NCBI GenBank assembly: GCA_950295325.1
Contig: OX485804.1
Coordinates: 248,001 to 312,000 of the forward strand
DNA length: 64,000 nt
Direction: 5' to 3'
Origin: Polytrichum commune
Taxonomy: Eukaryota; Streptophyta; Polytrichopsida; Polytrichales; Polytrichaceae
Every line of letters starts with the position of its first letter. Within the stretch, counting starts at the first letter, position 1. The notes below the pieces were generated by a model. It was not told where the DNA came from and did no database searches. It was given only the letters and a program-made list of their open reading frames with translations. This document shows, piece after piece, positions 10,488-22,499 of this stretch. The translations under genes and the position numbers were made by a program.

Positions 10488-11200
10488 CTTCTCCATTTTT
10501 CATGAGCATGTGCAAAGGGGAGCCATGTGTGGAAGCCATGTTCGGGGCAGTTTTCGCCATCTGACATAGCAGGGAAGAATTTTTGGGGGCTGTACAATAA
10601 ACGCAGTGTTTTCTTGTGCTCAAAAAGAAAAGCATGCGATGCGAATTCCCTGTATTCTTGCATTCGATGTGGTTCAACTTCCCAGCTTCTTGTGCTGGGT
10701 ACTGAGTCTGTTTCTCACGATTCAAATTTGTCTTGGCGGACGTTTTGGAAGGTTGACCCAGTAAGGGAGATTATGAATTCCGTGGATTAGCAGTATTTCT
10801 GCTACAGTACTCAGCATACTACTATCAAAGATCACATTTCATCATTCCCTCCATTTTTCATGAGCATGTGCGGAAGGGAGCCATATGTGGCTGTTGTGAA
10901 CTTTGAATGCAGTTTTCGCCATCTGGCATAGTAGGGAAGAGAGTTCTTGGGCTGTACAATAAACACCGTGACATACATTTTGTGGTCTGATTGTGGTGAA
11001 ATAGCATGTGATGCGAATTCCCTGTGGATCAACATCCCAACCTTCTTTTGTTGGGTACTGAGTCTGTTACTCTCAATGCTTCAAATTAGCCTTGGGGACA
11101 TTTCCAAGCTTACCTAATAATGGAGATTATGAGTTCCATAGATTAGCATTATTGCTACTACAGAGGACATGGCTATCAAAGTTTGCATTTCTATGGTAAT
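10488..11200. repeat. Tandem duplication (~360 bp) of the TMEM18 3' flank, each with AATAAA
   Basis: Two units start near 10488 and 10846. Each has TTTTTCATGAGCATGTGC, CAGTTTTCGCCATCTG, GCTGTACAATAAAC, ATGCGAATTCCCTGT, GGGTACTGAGTCTGTT and GGAGATTATGA in the same order. The offset is 358-362 bp. AATAAA signals lie at 10596-10601 and 10958-10963. A third, more degenerate start (TTTTCATGTACATGC) lies near 11197. Confidence 0.85.
10596..10601 (+). terminator. Probable poly(A) signal of TMEM18 (first of two)
   Basis: AATAAA in GCTGTACAATAAAC lies about 360 bp after the TMEM18 stop and is duplicated at 10958-10963 by the tandem repeat. Either could direct 3'-end formation. Plant poly(A) signals are loose, so this is suggestive only. 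Confidence 0.4.
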
Positions 11201-12515
11201 TTTCATGTACATGCAAGCGCTTATGAAACAGACGTCCATGTCTGAAGCACAGTATTTGGATGCAGGGCCGATATATGTAGTTTTCATGCCTGGGAAATCT
11301 TCAATTGAGCAGGGTTGCACCTCGAATGGGATCTGATGGGAGGTTTTTTGGCGAAATGTTTTGGAGTGCTTTTAGTCCCTCAAAACCACTGGGAAATATA
11401 ATAATGGGTTTGGTGGGCTATGGTTATGTTTCTCCAATTCTTAAATTATCAAGCAGTGGAGAGAAGGTCCCAGATGAATTTGTGGGTCTAGGAGTGTTGG
11501 ATTGGCCAAAAATGTTGATGTGGAAGCATGTGAATATCTTTACAGGTTTGTACTTTAGCAGTCACATAGAAGATTATGCGGACATTTGCATCTGATTTCT
11601 ACATCAATGTGAAGCTGCCAGTATTCCCGTTTCCCAGCATGGTAAGCATGCAATATTTGCCTACTTCAATTTCTTTAAGATCACCCCATGCGTTTTGGAG
11701 TGTATATAATTCATTGAATGTGAGCATCATGTAAATGAGTTTTGTCTGCAGCTACATAATGAACTCACCAATTTAGCCAATATGTACAATTCCACTCATA
11801 CATCCTGCTTGGCTCCCAACTTGGATGCAGAATTGGAAACAGAATTAGGAATTCAAACTTGTACACATTTATTGATCCAACTGATTATATAATGAACTAT
11901 GCAGTGTCCCTTTCTATGCACTCAAAGATATAAAGGTCCTACCCACACAAAAATTTGACTACGTATATCTTGCTGTCTCTGTATTGACCCCCACACATTT
12001 CTCCATCCCTACACCTTTCAATGCCTTCCTTCATGGGTCTTCAAACTAACTTTTAACAACATTCCCACTATAGTAGCGATCTAGTCGAACACAACAAATA
12101 TGCATTCTTGCATTCCTGAGATTGATGTGTCATTCAATACTTACTATTTCAGTTCTCATAAGGGCTTCACGTTGTGTACTAAAATTGTTGCTATTTCAGT
12201 TTCTGAGCAAACCACAATGTCAAGGCCACAAGGTCCATGTGTGACTCAGTTGAAATGCGAAGAAATGTTGAAAGGTGCCAGATAGGATATGAAAGCAGGA
12301 GCCTAATAGTCTTTGTGTATTCATTTTCACAGGGGAATTTTGCCAGCCACACGGAGGGCATTGATGTCCATGCCTGGTTCCAATGTAAACACGAGAAGTC
12401 AGAAAGGGTACTAACCTGTCAGAAGTACTTAAAGGAGTGCATTGAAGTTAAAGTAAAAGAGACACTAGGTTCAGGGAGTCTTCTCACATTGAAGTTACAG
12501 AAGTTTAAGTGGCAC
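11201..12515. other. Spacer between TMEM18 and the RLCK gene; no recognised gene
   Basis: The region holds the degenerate end of the TMEM18 3' duplication (to about 11300) and then unique-looking AT-rich DNA. The 96-residue plus-strand frame at 11305-11595 has no recognisable features. The two genes converge here, so the region likely includes both 3' untranslated regions. Confidence 0.5.
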
Positions 12516-15500
12516 TTATGTGGTCTTCAGCTCCGAGCCTTCCATGACAGCTGGTTCGTGATGCTTTACGGGCTCACTAGTTTGTGGGGTCTTGCCCTCC
12601 TCTGGAAGTGCCTTGGTGGGGCTTATTTTACTGGGCTCCTTCAGCATCTCGACAACATCTAACATTGTGGGCCGGGCCTCAGGAGCACTTTGTGCACAGA
12701 TTGATGCAACCTGATCATGAGTGATAATTCAACTTGTAAGTGCAAAAGTCCCCTTATCCGACTTATTGGCACTGAATACCCCTCTCCCACACCAAAAAGA
12801 CCTAGCAAAATGGAAAATTAATCGAAGGGTTCCCCTAAATGACCAAAGTGCAGTCCTCCAAGGCCACATGTGCACAAGTGCAAAGGAGAAGTCCCCTTCA
12901 AGACAATTGCTTAATACTGTGCGCACGCACAAAACCAACTGCCTTACATTTCTCAAGCATCGAGGTGTTGCGGTGACTAAACTATTTGGCAGTCATTTTT
13001 TCTTCTTGTACATGCAACTTTTCACATGTTGGTTAAAGTTCACTTACAATTATGCTCAAGTTTTTTCATTGTGGTGAATCACATGATCAAATGAATTGAC
13101 GTCCAATAGTAGTTTTTTCTCCTCGAAATCTAATGCCTCCCATTTAAAAAGAACTCGTCTCAAGTTGGGACCCCCTAGACAATCTTCTAGTGGGGCCCTA
13201 TATGACATTGATTTACTGGACATGTACCCCCTACTAAGGGCCCCTTTACACTAGTGAGGTTGAGAGCTCAAAGACTATGAGTCTTGTCATTGGAAGGAGC
13301 CTTTTACTCACACTTTTTTGAACTCAAATTCACTTTACATTTGACCTTTCAACTTGAGAGCTTGAACCATTTAGCAGAGACACAATATTTAGATGCCGCC
13401 TTGATGAATTCCTTGTGGAAGGTCTTTTCATCCTAAAGAAGCCAATGTTTCTTTTCTTTTGGAAGGCCTATTGCGGTCAAAACCCAAACAACTCCATGGA
13501 TTTTGACAACCTCGTGAAGGTTGCTTGAGAATGTTAAGAGTTTGAGCTCCTTGTTGCTCTAAGGTAAGTGGCCTAATTTTGAGTGGAACGTGCTTAGGCA
13601 TGGATCTAGAACATACACAAACAAGGCTCGTGTTTATGACTGATTGGACTATGTGCTTAATTTTGTTGATTGTCCTAGATTCAACATGATTGGGACTTGG
13701 GAGGGTCTATATGATGATTTAGGAAGAAAGAGAACCTTCACTTTGATAACAAATAAGATATTTATACAAGTTCCACAAACGGCTACAATCTTGATTTGGA
13801 TTTGCTAATCATCTCATTAAAGGAAAGTGGGTGCATAGCTAAAAGGTACCGTTGTCGGCTCATTTACCTTAGGTAAGAAAGAAGTTTGCAAATGAAAAAT
13901 GCTCCACTTGTAGGGCTCATGACACCTATTGGGGGGAGGGTGGTTTATGTTCTAATTGGTTAATTGGCATGTGTTAAGTATAGTGGAACATGAATTAACA
14001 ATGAAACATAGGTGTGACAACTGAAATTCCAGTCATATTGAAAAACCTACCTGGACGAGTCTTGTGAGCTCATCATCCCGAAAGGCGCCTTGCAACTTTG
14101 GGTCCACGATGTCGTGGTACTTGCCTTGTGAGAAAAGAGGGCCTGCCCAATCCATGATGGAGCGCGTTGAATGTTTGGCCCCCTCCAGCGGCGTCACTAC
14201 ACGCTCGATTGGCTTGCGGCCACTCACAATCTCCAGGAGCAGGACTCCGAAGCTGTACACATCACAACTCTCTGCTGCAGCTTGGGCACATGAGATCGCC
14301 ACCTCTCTCTCGGGCGCCATGTAACCTAAGGTGGCGCCTTTCCCTTTCGCCAGGGAAACCTGGGGGGCACCGTCCGGGATCAACTTCGCAAGCCCAAAAT
14401 CTGCCACTTGAGCCTCGAAGGCGTCGTCTAACAGGACGTTGCTGGCTTTGATGTCTCGGTGGACAATGTGGGGAGTCGCAAAATGGTGCAAGTATCTGTG
14501 GAGTCGGCCATGGCAACATGCCAAACCCTTAAATATAAAATCTCTATTTACCAACAATTCCAGAGCTGCTCCTCCTTATTTATGCTACTTGTGACTACTG
14601 CTGAAGAGCCGCACAGAAAATGATTATGATTATGAGATTTTAGTCTAGACTTCTATCGAAGGCATGTGAACATGGTGAGCGTAAATATCTAGACATGGGC
14701 CAATGTGAATGGGATTGAGGAACTGGCTAATATGGAGTAGAAACTTGGGAGCTATCAAAAGAGGAGAGGCTAAGGGGAGCAACATATTGGTGGTTGGTTT
14801 TTTGGTGCCACAACATATTCCTCTAGGCTTAAGAGTATTACATCCAATGAGCCTAACCCACAAATTCAATTTGAATGTTACTCACAACCAATGAACCACC
14901 ACAAAAAAACGAGGAGACAAAAATATGGAGAATGGAATTCAAGTGTGTAGAAAATATTACACAAGGCAAAACATACACAAGACTTAAGAATGTTGCATCA
15001 GATGAGCCTAACCCATAATTTCGGTTTCAGTGCTACTTATTCACAATTGATGAACTACCAAAGAAAATGAGGAGATTCAAATATGGCATGTGCGAATTAT
15101 TACACAAGGTAGTACATACTCCTCTAGACTTAAAAATGTTGCACTAGATGAGTCTAATCCACATTTTCATTTTTAAATGCTACTTACTTTCAACTCATGA
15201 ACCACCATGGAAATTGAGGAGAATCAAGTATGGCATATGGGAAATATTACACAAGGCCGAGTATACCCCTCTAGACATAAAAATGTTACATTAGATGTCT
15301 AACCCACACTTTCAATTTGAATGCTACTTATAGCTAATGAGCCACCACAAAAAATGAGGAGATTCAAGTATGGAGAAGGAAATTGAGGTATTTGGGGAAT
15401 CTTACGCAAGGCCTTCTGCGATGCCAATGGCGATTTTCATCCTGCGTTGCCAATCTAGAGTGGCATCCGCAGCAAACTGGCCATGGAGGTGGGAGAGCAA

Positions 15501-16139
15501 ACTTAGTTTGGGCATGTAGTCATACACAATCACACGTTCCTGGCCCTCAGCACAGTAGCCACGGAGGCTCAGGAGGTTTTTGTGCCGAACTCGCCCCAAA
15601 ATCTCAATTTCCACAGCAAATTCCATTTCTGCCTTGGTGCTCCATATTTTCAGCCTTTTCACTGCAATCTGCATCCGCCACCGATCAATTGGTTCACCCA
15701 ACACCACTTCAACATTCATTTTATTTCACAAGAAACCATGAATGCCTACCTTACAAAAAATTATCAAACGACATTTAGGCACATGCAATGGTGGGCTATG
15801 TAACAACCGCATTTGTGGTAGCAACAAATTAAACAAAAGAATGAATGCTACACCCTTTATTGCTGCAAATGTAGTGCTTGTAGGAACAATGACATATGTT
15901 GTGGGTTTTCAAGGATATATATCGTAGAAATAAATAATTGATGAAACTATGAAAAATTTAAAGATAGTGGTTCTTTCTTGCATACTTGGTCACCACTTGC
16001 AAGCTGACCCCAATAGACACTCCCAAAACTTCCTTCCCCAAGCTTGTTGTCATAGTTGAAGTTGTTGGTGGCCGCATGCAACTCCCTTAGTGAAAATATA
16101 CGCCAAGTCCCAACATGCTTCTTCTTAATGTCCAAAAGC
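12516..16139 (-). CDS. PTI1-like receptor-like cytoplasmic kinase (At3g15890 type); first exon not found
   Basis: This is a Ser/Thr protein kinase of the plant RLCK class, expected at or near the plasma membrane in receptor signalling. Four exons are readable with matching phases and GT..AG ends: 16139-15986, 15668-15406, 14495-14051 and 12710-12516 (stop TAA 12518-12516). They give about 351 residues. Exon a carries TWRIFSLRELHAATNNF and the glycine loop LGEGSFGSVYWG. Exon b carries the catalytic lysine (IAVKRLK), the helix-C glutamate (EMEFAVEIE) and YDYMPKLSLLSHLHGQFA. Exon c has HRDIKASNVLLD, DFGLAK, APE and DVYSFGVLLLEIVSGRKPIE. Exon d has CAQSAPEARPTMLDVVEML and a hydrophilic tail ending in KTT. 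Exon a begins with one base of a split codon after an acceptor (TGCAG), so a 5' exon with the start codon must lie upstream. The activation segment between LGYMAPE and DVYSF diverges from the usual family form. Confidence 0.88.
14818..15410. repeat. Intronic tandem repeat, ~146-bp unit, about four copies
   Basis: Units start near 14818, 14974, 15118 and 15264. Each has CTCTAGACTTAAAAATGTTG, GATGAGCCTAACCCACA, TTGAATGCTACTTA, CCACCACAAAAAATGAGGAG and ATATTACACAAGGC. The array occupies the RLCK intron between exons b and c. It ends at the exon b donor, whose plus-strand sequence (ATCTTACGCAAGGCC) resembles the unit end ATATTACACAAGGC. Confidence 0.8.
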
Positions 16140-18300
16140 CTGCATAAATCAAATAAGCAACATGTGTATTGCTATGAAAGAATGTCACAACTAGACTACT
16201 TTCTATGTTACTTCACTCTTCATCACCAATGACAACCAACCCAAGGCTAGCAATGAGACACAAAATTTGAAATTTTCATTGACACTTGAAAATTTCTACC
16301 AAACTCAGAGAAACCTTACAAGTTATCATTTGTTGTCTATCCTCTTGAAAGGAAATCCTTGCTCGCTGACCTTCTTTCAAGTCGCATTGCTGCATGTAGA
16401 GCCTCCCAAATGGACCATGGAAAAGAAATATTGGCCTAGCTAGTTACCATTGCTTGGATTGATTAAGCTTGCATTCATCATGACATTAACACGTTTGCAA
16501 AGGTATGTATAATGGTTCCTTGTTGCCAAAACAACCATCAATATACATACTCGCAAGATCCTATTATGCTTCTTCATTGCCCTTGATGAATTCCTACGGT
16601 CAATTTCTCCACACATTACAATATAGTGGTCCACAAGGAGTTTGCCACTTACTTGTCTTCTGCTCCGATGCAACACCAATATCTTGCCAATAAGGTCCTC
16701 ATCTTTGTAACCGCTTACACCACCTTCAGCAACAATATCACCTCATGGCCTATAAAGCCAACCATTTTCCTGGTAGAATAACCTTCATGCAACTCAATTT
16801 CTAACTCTATAGACTGGCGATGATTGTACATGAACTAGCAGAGGAGCTCATCTATTTTTTTTGAGTTGCCAAGCCTAGGTATGCTTACATTGCATCCCAC
16901 AAATTCTCATTCCCAATTGTTTCCCGTCACTAACAAGCCAATGTGCAATATTGAAGAGTTATGTGGCTCAAGATTGGTGATGATGATTGGATTTAGAATG
17001 TTTGCATAACACGAAGCTGACAATGTAATAGTGATAATGGAATTGGCCAAGCTTGTGTTGTTCCTTGTTGCGCATGTTGGCATGTAGATGGGTTGACTTC
17101 CACAATGAGAAAAGGGAGAAGAATCAAAAGAACATGGAACTGCTTTTCAAGACTAACTTTAAGTTATTGCCATCCTAGAATGACCCACCACCGAGTGAAG
17201 AAGCCCTCTATCATCATAGTCCATGTACCTTTATTGGGTTCGAACAAACACAAAAATTTGGGAGTCACACCAAGTAGCAAACTTCCTTGTTTCAACTTCA
17301 TTAACTTAACCCCCTCCCCCTCTCCTTTAGCCTTCCCTCACTGCACAAGGAAGCACAATGCCATAAACTTAGACCTTGCAATCAATGAGGGTGACACGGA
17401 AACAATGTTGGGGAAGCTCAAAAAAATTGTCATTTGCACATCCTCCACAATGCATAAAACAAAGGAAGTTGTCAGGGAAGGCGACATGGGTTGTGGGCAG
17501 GGTAACTCAGCAGAGACTAGGAGTATATATTATATTTTCCTCAACTCTATATGATTAATAACGATCTTATTGAATGTTGCTGAAGCTATTGGTTCTTTTC
17601 AATTTATCCATTTAAGCAAAGCAACAAGGTGACACCATCAAGCAACAAATGAGGAATGTCTCCTATCACGGTACTACCACAAATAGTTTTTCTATTTAAA
17701 AACAATTCACCTCAATTTTGCCACATGTCAATCTTACATTGGTGAAATCTTGCTTGCATTCCATGTGGAAAATGTATTATGGAGCTACAAAATATGAAAC
17801 AAAGCTCCCTCTACAATATGCCATAGCCTTTGTTGAATTGAATATGATATGATGATTTTTATTTTTATTTTTAGAAGGTGGATTTGGTTCACAATACCTT
17901 GATCCATCATCTGACAAGATTCTTGATATTGGTAAGACGACCTCCCAAGTCAAGCCCTAAGAAAAAGATAATGTTGGACTTTCACCAATTCGCAAACAAC
18001 TTTGAATCTAGGACCTTGTGGCACCAATCCTCGGACCATACCACCGGACCACCACCGTTGGAGTCCTTTGTTTGTGCTTTTGAAACTCAACATGCCCATC
18101 TTCGTATTCCAATCGTATTCAATGGTGAATAGGGGGTGACTAGCATAATTTTAAGTCCAATTAAATTCAATCACATTAAAGAGGATCTTCTTTGTCATGT
18201 CTACACATAAACTAGGCAATATTTTTTTTTGCTATTTGTGCAATTGTTTTTTCTAACTCAAACGCAAAGCAAATTGTAAGGTAACTAAACTATACATTTG
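16140..18300. other. Upstream of the RLCK gene; no confirmed exon
   Basis: The missing first RLCK exon and promoter should lie here on the minus strand, but no unique ATG exon with a matching phase could be chosen. Open frames at 16440-16679 (minus), 17093-17554 (plus) and 17878-18132 (plus) lack recognisable domains. A minus-strand stretch near 16720-16690 reads GYKDEDLIGKILV, slightly Tudor-like, too short to call. Confidence 0.45.
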
Positions 18301-18304
18301 ATTT

Positions 18305-18470
18305 AGTGCAACCTATATACATTGTCTTGCAATCATTGGGTGACAATTAGAGAGGGTTTCATATGACACTTGGTGCTACGCGACAAGTCAAGAAAACCAC
18401 TCTAATCAACACGGCACAAAGATTTTCATGCCCCGCTAAGTCGGATATTTAGTGTGGTGTATTCGCCTAC
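18305..18470. repeat. Dispersed repeat, copy 1 of 3
   Basis: The segment includes GTCTTGCAATCATTGGGTGA, CATATGACACTTGGTGCTAC, CACTCTAATCAACACGGCAC and GATATTTAGTGT. It is closely similar, in the same orientation, to 41.94-42.08 kb, and in part to 18.72-18.85 kb. It is probably a non-autonomous transposon. Confidence 0.65.
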
Positions 18471-18601
18471 CCAAATTATATTTCAATTCCATTGGAAGTT
18501 ATAATTTGTTTGATCTTAAAATGAGAATATGCAAGAAATCAATCAATCAAACTAAAGTGTTTTATGAGGGCAATTGGCGGAAGAGGGAATGTGCAGGCAA
18601 C

Positions 18602-18602
<1 letters not shown>

Positions 18603-18654
<52 letters not shown>
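18603..18654. repeat. (AG)26 microsatellite
   Basis: An uninterrupted AG dinucleotide run lies between dispersed repeat copies 1 and 2. The open frame across it (repeating Arg-Glu) is not a gene. Confidence 0.98.
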
Positions 18655-18655
<1 letters not shown>

Positions 18656-18689
18656 AAACATTGTAATTTCTATTGGCCACAATGTTCAT

Positions 18690-18850
18690 CATCAACTCAC
18701 ATTAGATGTTTATAATCACAGGATGGCAACTAGAGGGAGTGTCACATGACAATTGGAGCTACCTGACAAGTTACAAAGACCATTCTAATCAACATGGCAC
18801 ATTAATTTTATTGCCAGACAAAATTAGATGTTTAGTATAGTAACTTAAGT
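18690..18850. repeat. Dispersed repeat, copy 2 of 3
   Basis: The order is GGATGGCAACTAGAGGGAGT, GTCACATGACAATTGGAGCT, CATTCTAATCAACATGGCAC and TTAGATGTTTAGTATAG, paralleling copies 1 and 3. Confidence 0.6.
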
Positions 18851-20440
18851 TGGTTGATACATATGATCCCACCATCCATTGAGGGGCACTTTACACTAGA
18901 ACTTCAGAGCATGTGATCATGATAATCAAAATTCTCTCATTGATTTCATTGCCAAGATCATCCCACTTCACTTTGCACTATAACTTGAAGGCATAAGGGA
19001 TTTGAATGGATAAACAAACTTACATTGAGTCATACATGACATGCAATGGATAATTTTCATGGTTTACTAGATTTTGTGTCAAGCTCACCTCAAAGAGATG
19101 GGTCTAAGACAAAACCATGATACCATGAAACTTCCAAATCTCAAAACCCCGCACCTATTTTGACTCTTTGTGTGGAACAACCCAAATGGATAAGATGGTA
19201 ATAAAGTAGAATTTGGTTGAGAGCCCAATCGTCTATGTCTTTTTACTACACTTGAAGGCCCCTAACCACATAATTTTTTTATTTCAATCATCCATGGTAC
19301 GGCTTTTGGACGAGTTTCAAGGATCCTCACACTTTCATGGTCAGTGCCCTTGAACATAATATTCATGAGCCACCTATCAAGTGGGATACAGTAAAAACAT
19401 GTCCATGTCAAATTTATCTGCTGATTCACTTCTTTTAAAACTAAAACTAAAGTCTATGACGCCTATTCAAATTTGAACTTGCCAAAATCAACTATCCTTG
19501 GGCTATAAATTATTTCTATACATTTTCGCCCTCCACATCGTAACTTAGGTTTCACAAAACCTTACTCCATGCAACCTCCACCGTATGATGTAAGAATTTA
19601 ATGGCCTATCTCCGCTTGACCTTAGAAGCTCCACTCGTAGCGCTAAAACTGTTTTAGATAGCGACTAGCTCCCACCTACACTGACTTTTAAGAAAGAGCC
19701 TAGGTGGCCTGTGACATGGCACCTCTTAATAACGAGGATGATTCCTTAAAGTCCCTGAACTACCTGGCCTAGATTTTTGTGGCCCTGGGTCTTTCGAAGC
19801 ACTAACTTAACTACACCACGATACTATGCTCCGGCTGGTTGCGAGAGCCCCAGCAGCACTCTTAGCTAAAGTCGGCCTCTGAGGTTGATTACCTAATAAC
19901 TCAAGTTGTTTCTCCAGAGTAGGAGATTGTGAAACCAACTTTTTCCCGGACACCACTTCAGGTGCTGCTCCGACAGAAATACTAAGAGGCTACTTCTTTT
20001 TTTCTAGGTCAATCCATAGAACGCAATTTACATCTTTCACTCAAAATATGCAGTCGATCGCATGAGGAGAGTTCATTGTGAATGTCACCACCAGCCACAA
20101 TTAAGGTTGTTTAGTTGCATTTGAAATGTTCTAGAAACGCGGCGTGTAGGTTATGTCTCATGCTCTGCTTGAACAATTGAACTTTTCTTCAAAGTTTCAT
20201 CTGGACGCACTCTTTGTAATAGGTCTAGGTCTTTAACGGTTGGCGGTTTCATGGATTATGAAGGTCCTGGATTGATAGTTTGTCGAAGACTATGAGAGGC
20301 TACGAGTGCATGCTGGAACTGTTGTAATTGGCAAGACAATCTGGACTATCAAAGCTGCCATTTTCATAAGTTCTCATCTTGAGGTTTGTTAGTTCGTTTC
20401 CTTTTGAGTTGTAGCAGACACAATCTGGAGGAGGCTGAAC
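18851..20440. other. Gene-poor intergenic DNA
   Basis: No recognisable protein, RNA or transposon domain was found. Composition becomes less AT-rich from about 19.6 to 20.1 kb without a meaningful open frame. Confidence 0.5.
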
Positions 20441-20443
20441 AGT

Positions 20444-21112
20444 GTTGTGCTTTATGTCGGGTGAGTATCTCCAGGCCACCATGGCATTGAACGGGGAGAA
20501 CCGACCGCTAGATACAGATGAACCGGTTGAAGTTCAAAACTTCAAGGAAAGCCACCGATCACTTTAGAGAATATACCTCAAATTCATGTAGAAAAACCGA
20601 ACGATGTCAACCATAACCGGTTGGACTTGGAAACACTAGGACCTCGACCGATTATGCCCAAAAATCTCCCCAGACACCGCACCATGGATGCACAAGAACA
20701 GCAAAAAGCAAAGGCGTAATGCAGAGATTGGCAAGGTAACTAGAAACCAAACCCAAAATTCAACACAAGAACAGGGTTGTGCTTTATGTTGGGTGAGTAT
20801 CTCAGGCCACCATGGCAATGGACGGGGAGAACCGACCGCTAGTCACAGATGAACCGATTGAGTTTGGGAAATAACCGGTTGAAGTTCAAGACTTCGGGAA
20901 AACCAGCAATCACTTTAGAAAATATACCTCAAATTCATATAGGAAAACCGAAAGATGTCAACATGTAACTGGTTGATCTTGGAGACACTAGGATCTCGAC
21001 GGGATTATGCCCAAAAACATCCCTAGACGCTGCACCATGGACGCCCAAGAACAGCAAAAAGCAAGGCTTAATGCAGAGCTTGGCAAGGCAACAAGAAACC
21101 AGACCCCGAAAT
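20444..21112. repeat. Two ~332-bp tandem units of an AACCGGTT-containing repeat family
   Basis: Unit A starts at 20444 and unit B at 20776, both with GTTGTGCTTTATGT. Shared order: AGGCCACCATGGCA, GGGGAGAACCGACCGCTAG, ACAGATGAACCG, ATATACCTCAAATTCAT, ATTATGCCCAAAAA and AAGAACAGCAAAAAGCA. The AACCGGTT core recurs. A degenerate inverted copy lies near 24.52-24.64 kb, and a palindromic AACCGGTT pair near 3.76-3.80 kb. Confidence 0.85.
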
Positions 21113-22454
21113 TCACACACAAGGTCCGGATCTTCACCTGTAACTGAGCTGCTTTCACAGGCCGATGTGGTTCCGAATTGGCACTCACACCCTTGACGCT
21201 CAGGAACGCAACAACATGCTGCAAGGATTGTGTGGGTGTGTGATGAACAGGGCCGCTCCTCTCCCGCCAACAGCATTGCATGGAAAGGGTGGGACGCTGA
21301 GGTCCTAAGTTAAGTAATACGGGAGTTTTAGTTAGGGGGAGGTGGGTGTGTATAGGCGTTAAGTTAGAATATTATCGGAGCGAGCGAGCGAGCGAGCGAG
21401 GGAGCTATGTCCTCCCACGTACGGCTGGCTACGAGTACCAAGTCCTCCCACACTGACAGCTCCAGACAGCCTCGTAGTGCGTACTCCTGGCCTCCTGCAG
21501 CCTCGTAATGTGTCCTCCTGCAGCCTCGCATGTGCAGGCCTCGTAATGTGTACTCCTCCCCCAGCCTCGCATGTGCAGCCAGCCCCCGAGGCCCCCCTCC
21601 CCTTCATGACCACTTCTTACTCTACTACGTTAACTCACCCCACCCCCTGCGTTTACATACTATGCTAAAAGCTTGCCACACATGCAGGTCAGAAGAGCCC
21701 CCTCAGTATCTCAACATACTTTCTGTCATTCTATTTTCTCTGTACACTCTAGACTCCGTAATGTCACTCCCCCTCTTACATCCCCAAACCCTTGGGAACG
21801 GATGTTCTCACTGCTTGTTGTCACATTTCCCTCCCATATATCATGGGTTTTGACAATATAGTACTCCACCAAGGAATTCAAATCACACGCTCGCACGCAT
21901 CATGTTGTCATCATTGTATTGGTTGTCATTATTGCAATGTTGACTTTGTGTTATTCCATAACGTCACATGTTACACTAATTCTCTTTTATCACGCATCCA
22001 TGTTAACACTACATAACTCCTTAATAATCACATGCACTTTGGTGGCCACAAGCATAATATTACGGAGTTTAGAGTGTATTTTCAAATCGGTGGGCGTGTT
22101 TCCATTCTAAGATAAAATCATACTTATAAAACACCTCAATGACCCCAAGCACGGCTTGGGAAGAGGGCCAAGGAGAAGGAACCCACACAAAGAACATACC
22201 ATATGTATAGATTGACAAAATTTTGGAATACTACCAACATGAGTATTGCGGACCAAAGGTGCTTGTGATTGTTGTGTATACAAACAATTACACACATGAC
22301 CCACCATTTGTCAAATTGTTCCAAAACCCCTAACCCAACCCCTCCCATGCAAACAAACATTTTAACCTAGCTATCAAAAGGGACCACCTTCAACATGAGG
22401 CAATGACACTTGTCTCATAGTTCACACATGAGTTTGCGGCTATGATCAATGGTA

Positions 22455-22499
<45 letters not shown>

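Noticed and set aside
12237-12662. 141-codon plus-strand frame
   Set aside because: It overlaps the last RLCK exon in antisense and lacks any recognisable motif.
18564-18749. Open frame with repeated Arg-Glu
   Set aside because: Produced entirely by the (AG)26 microsatellite.
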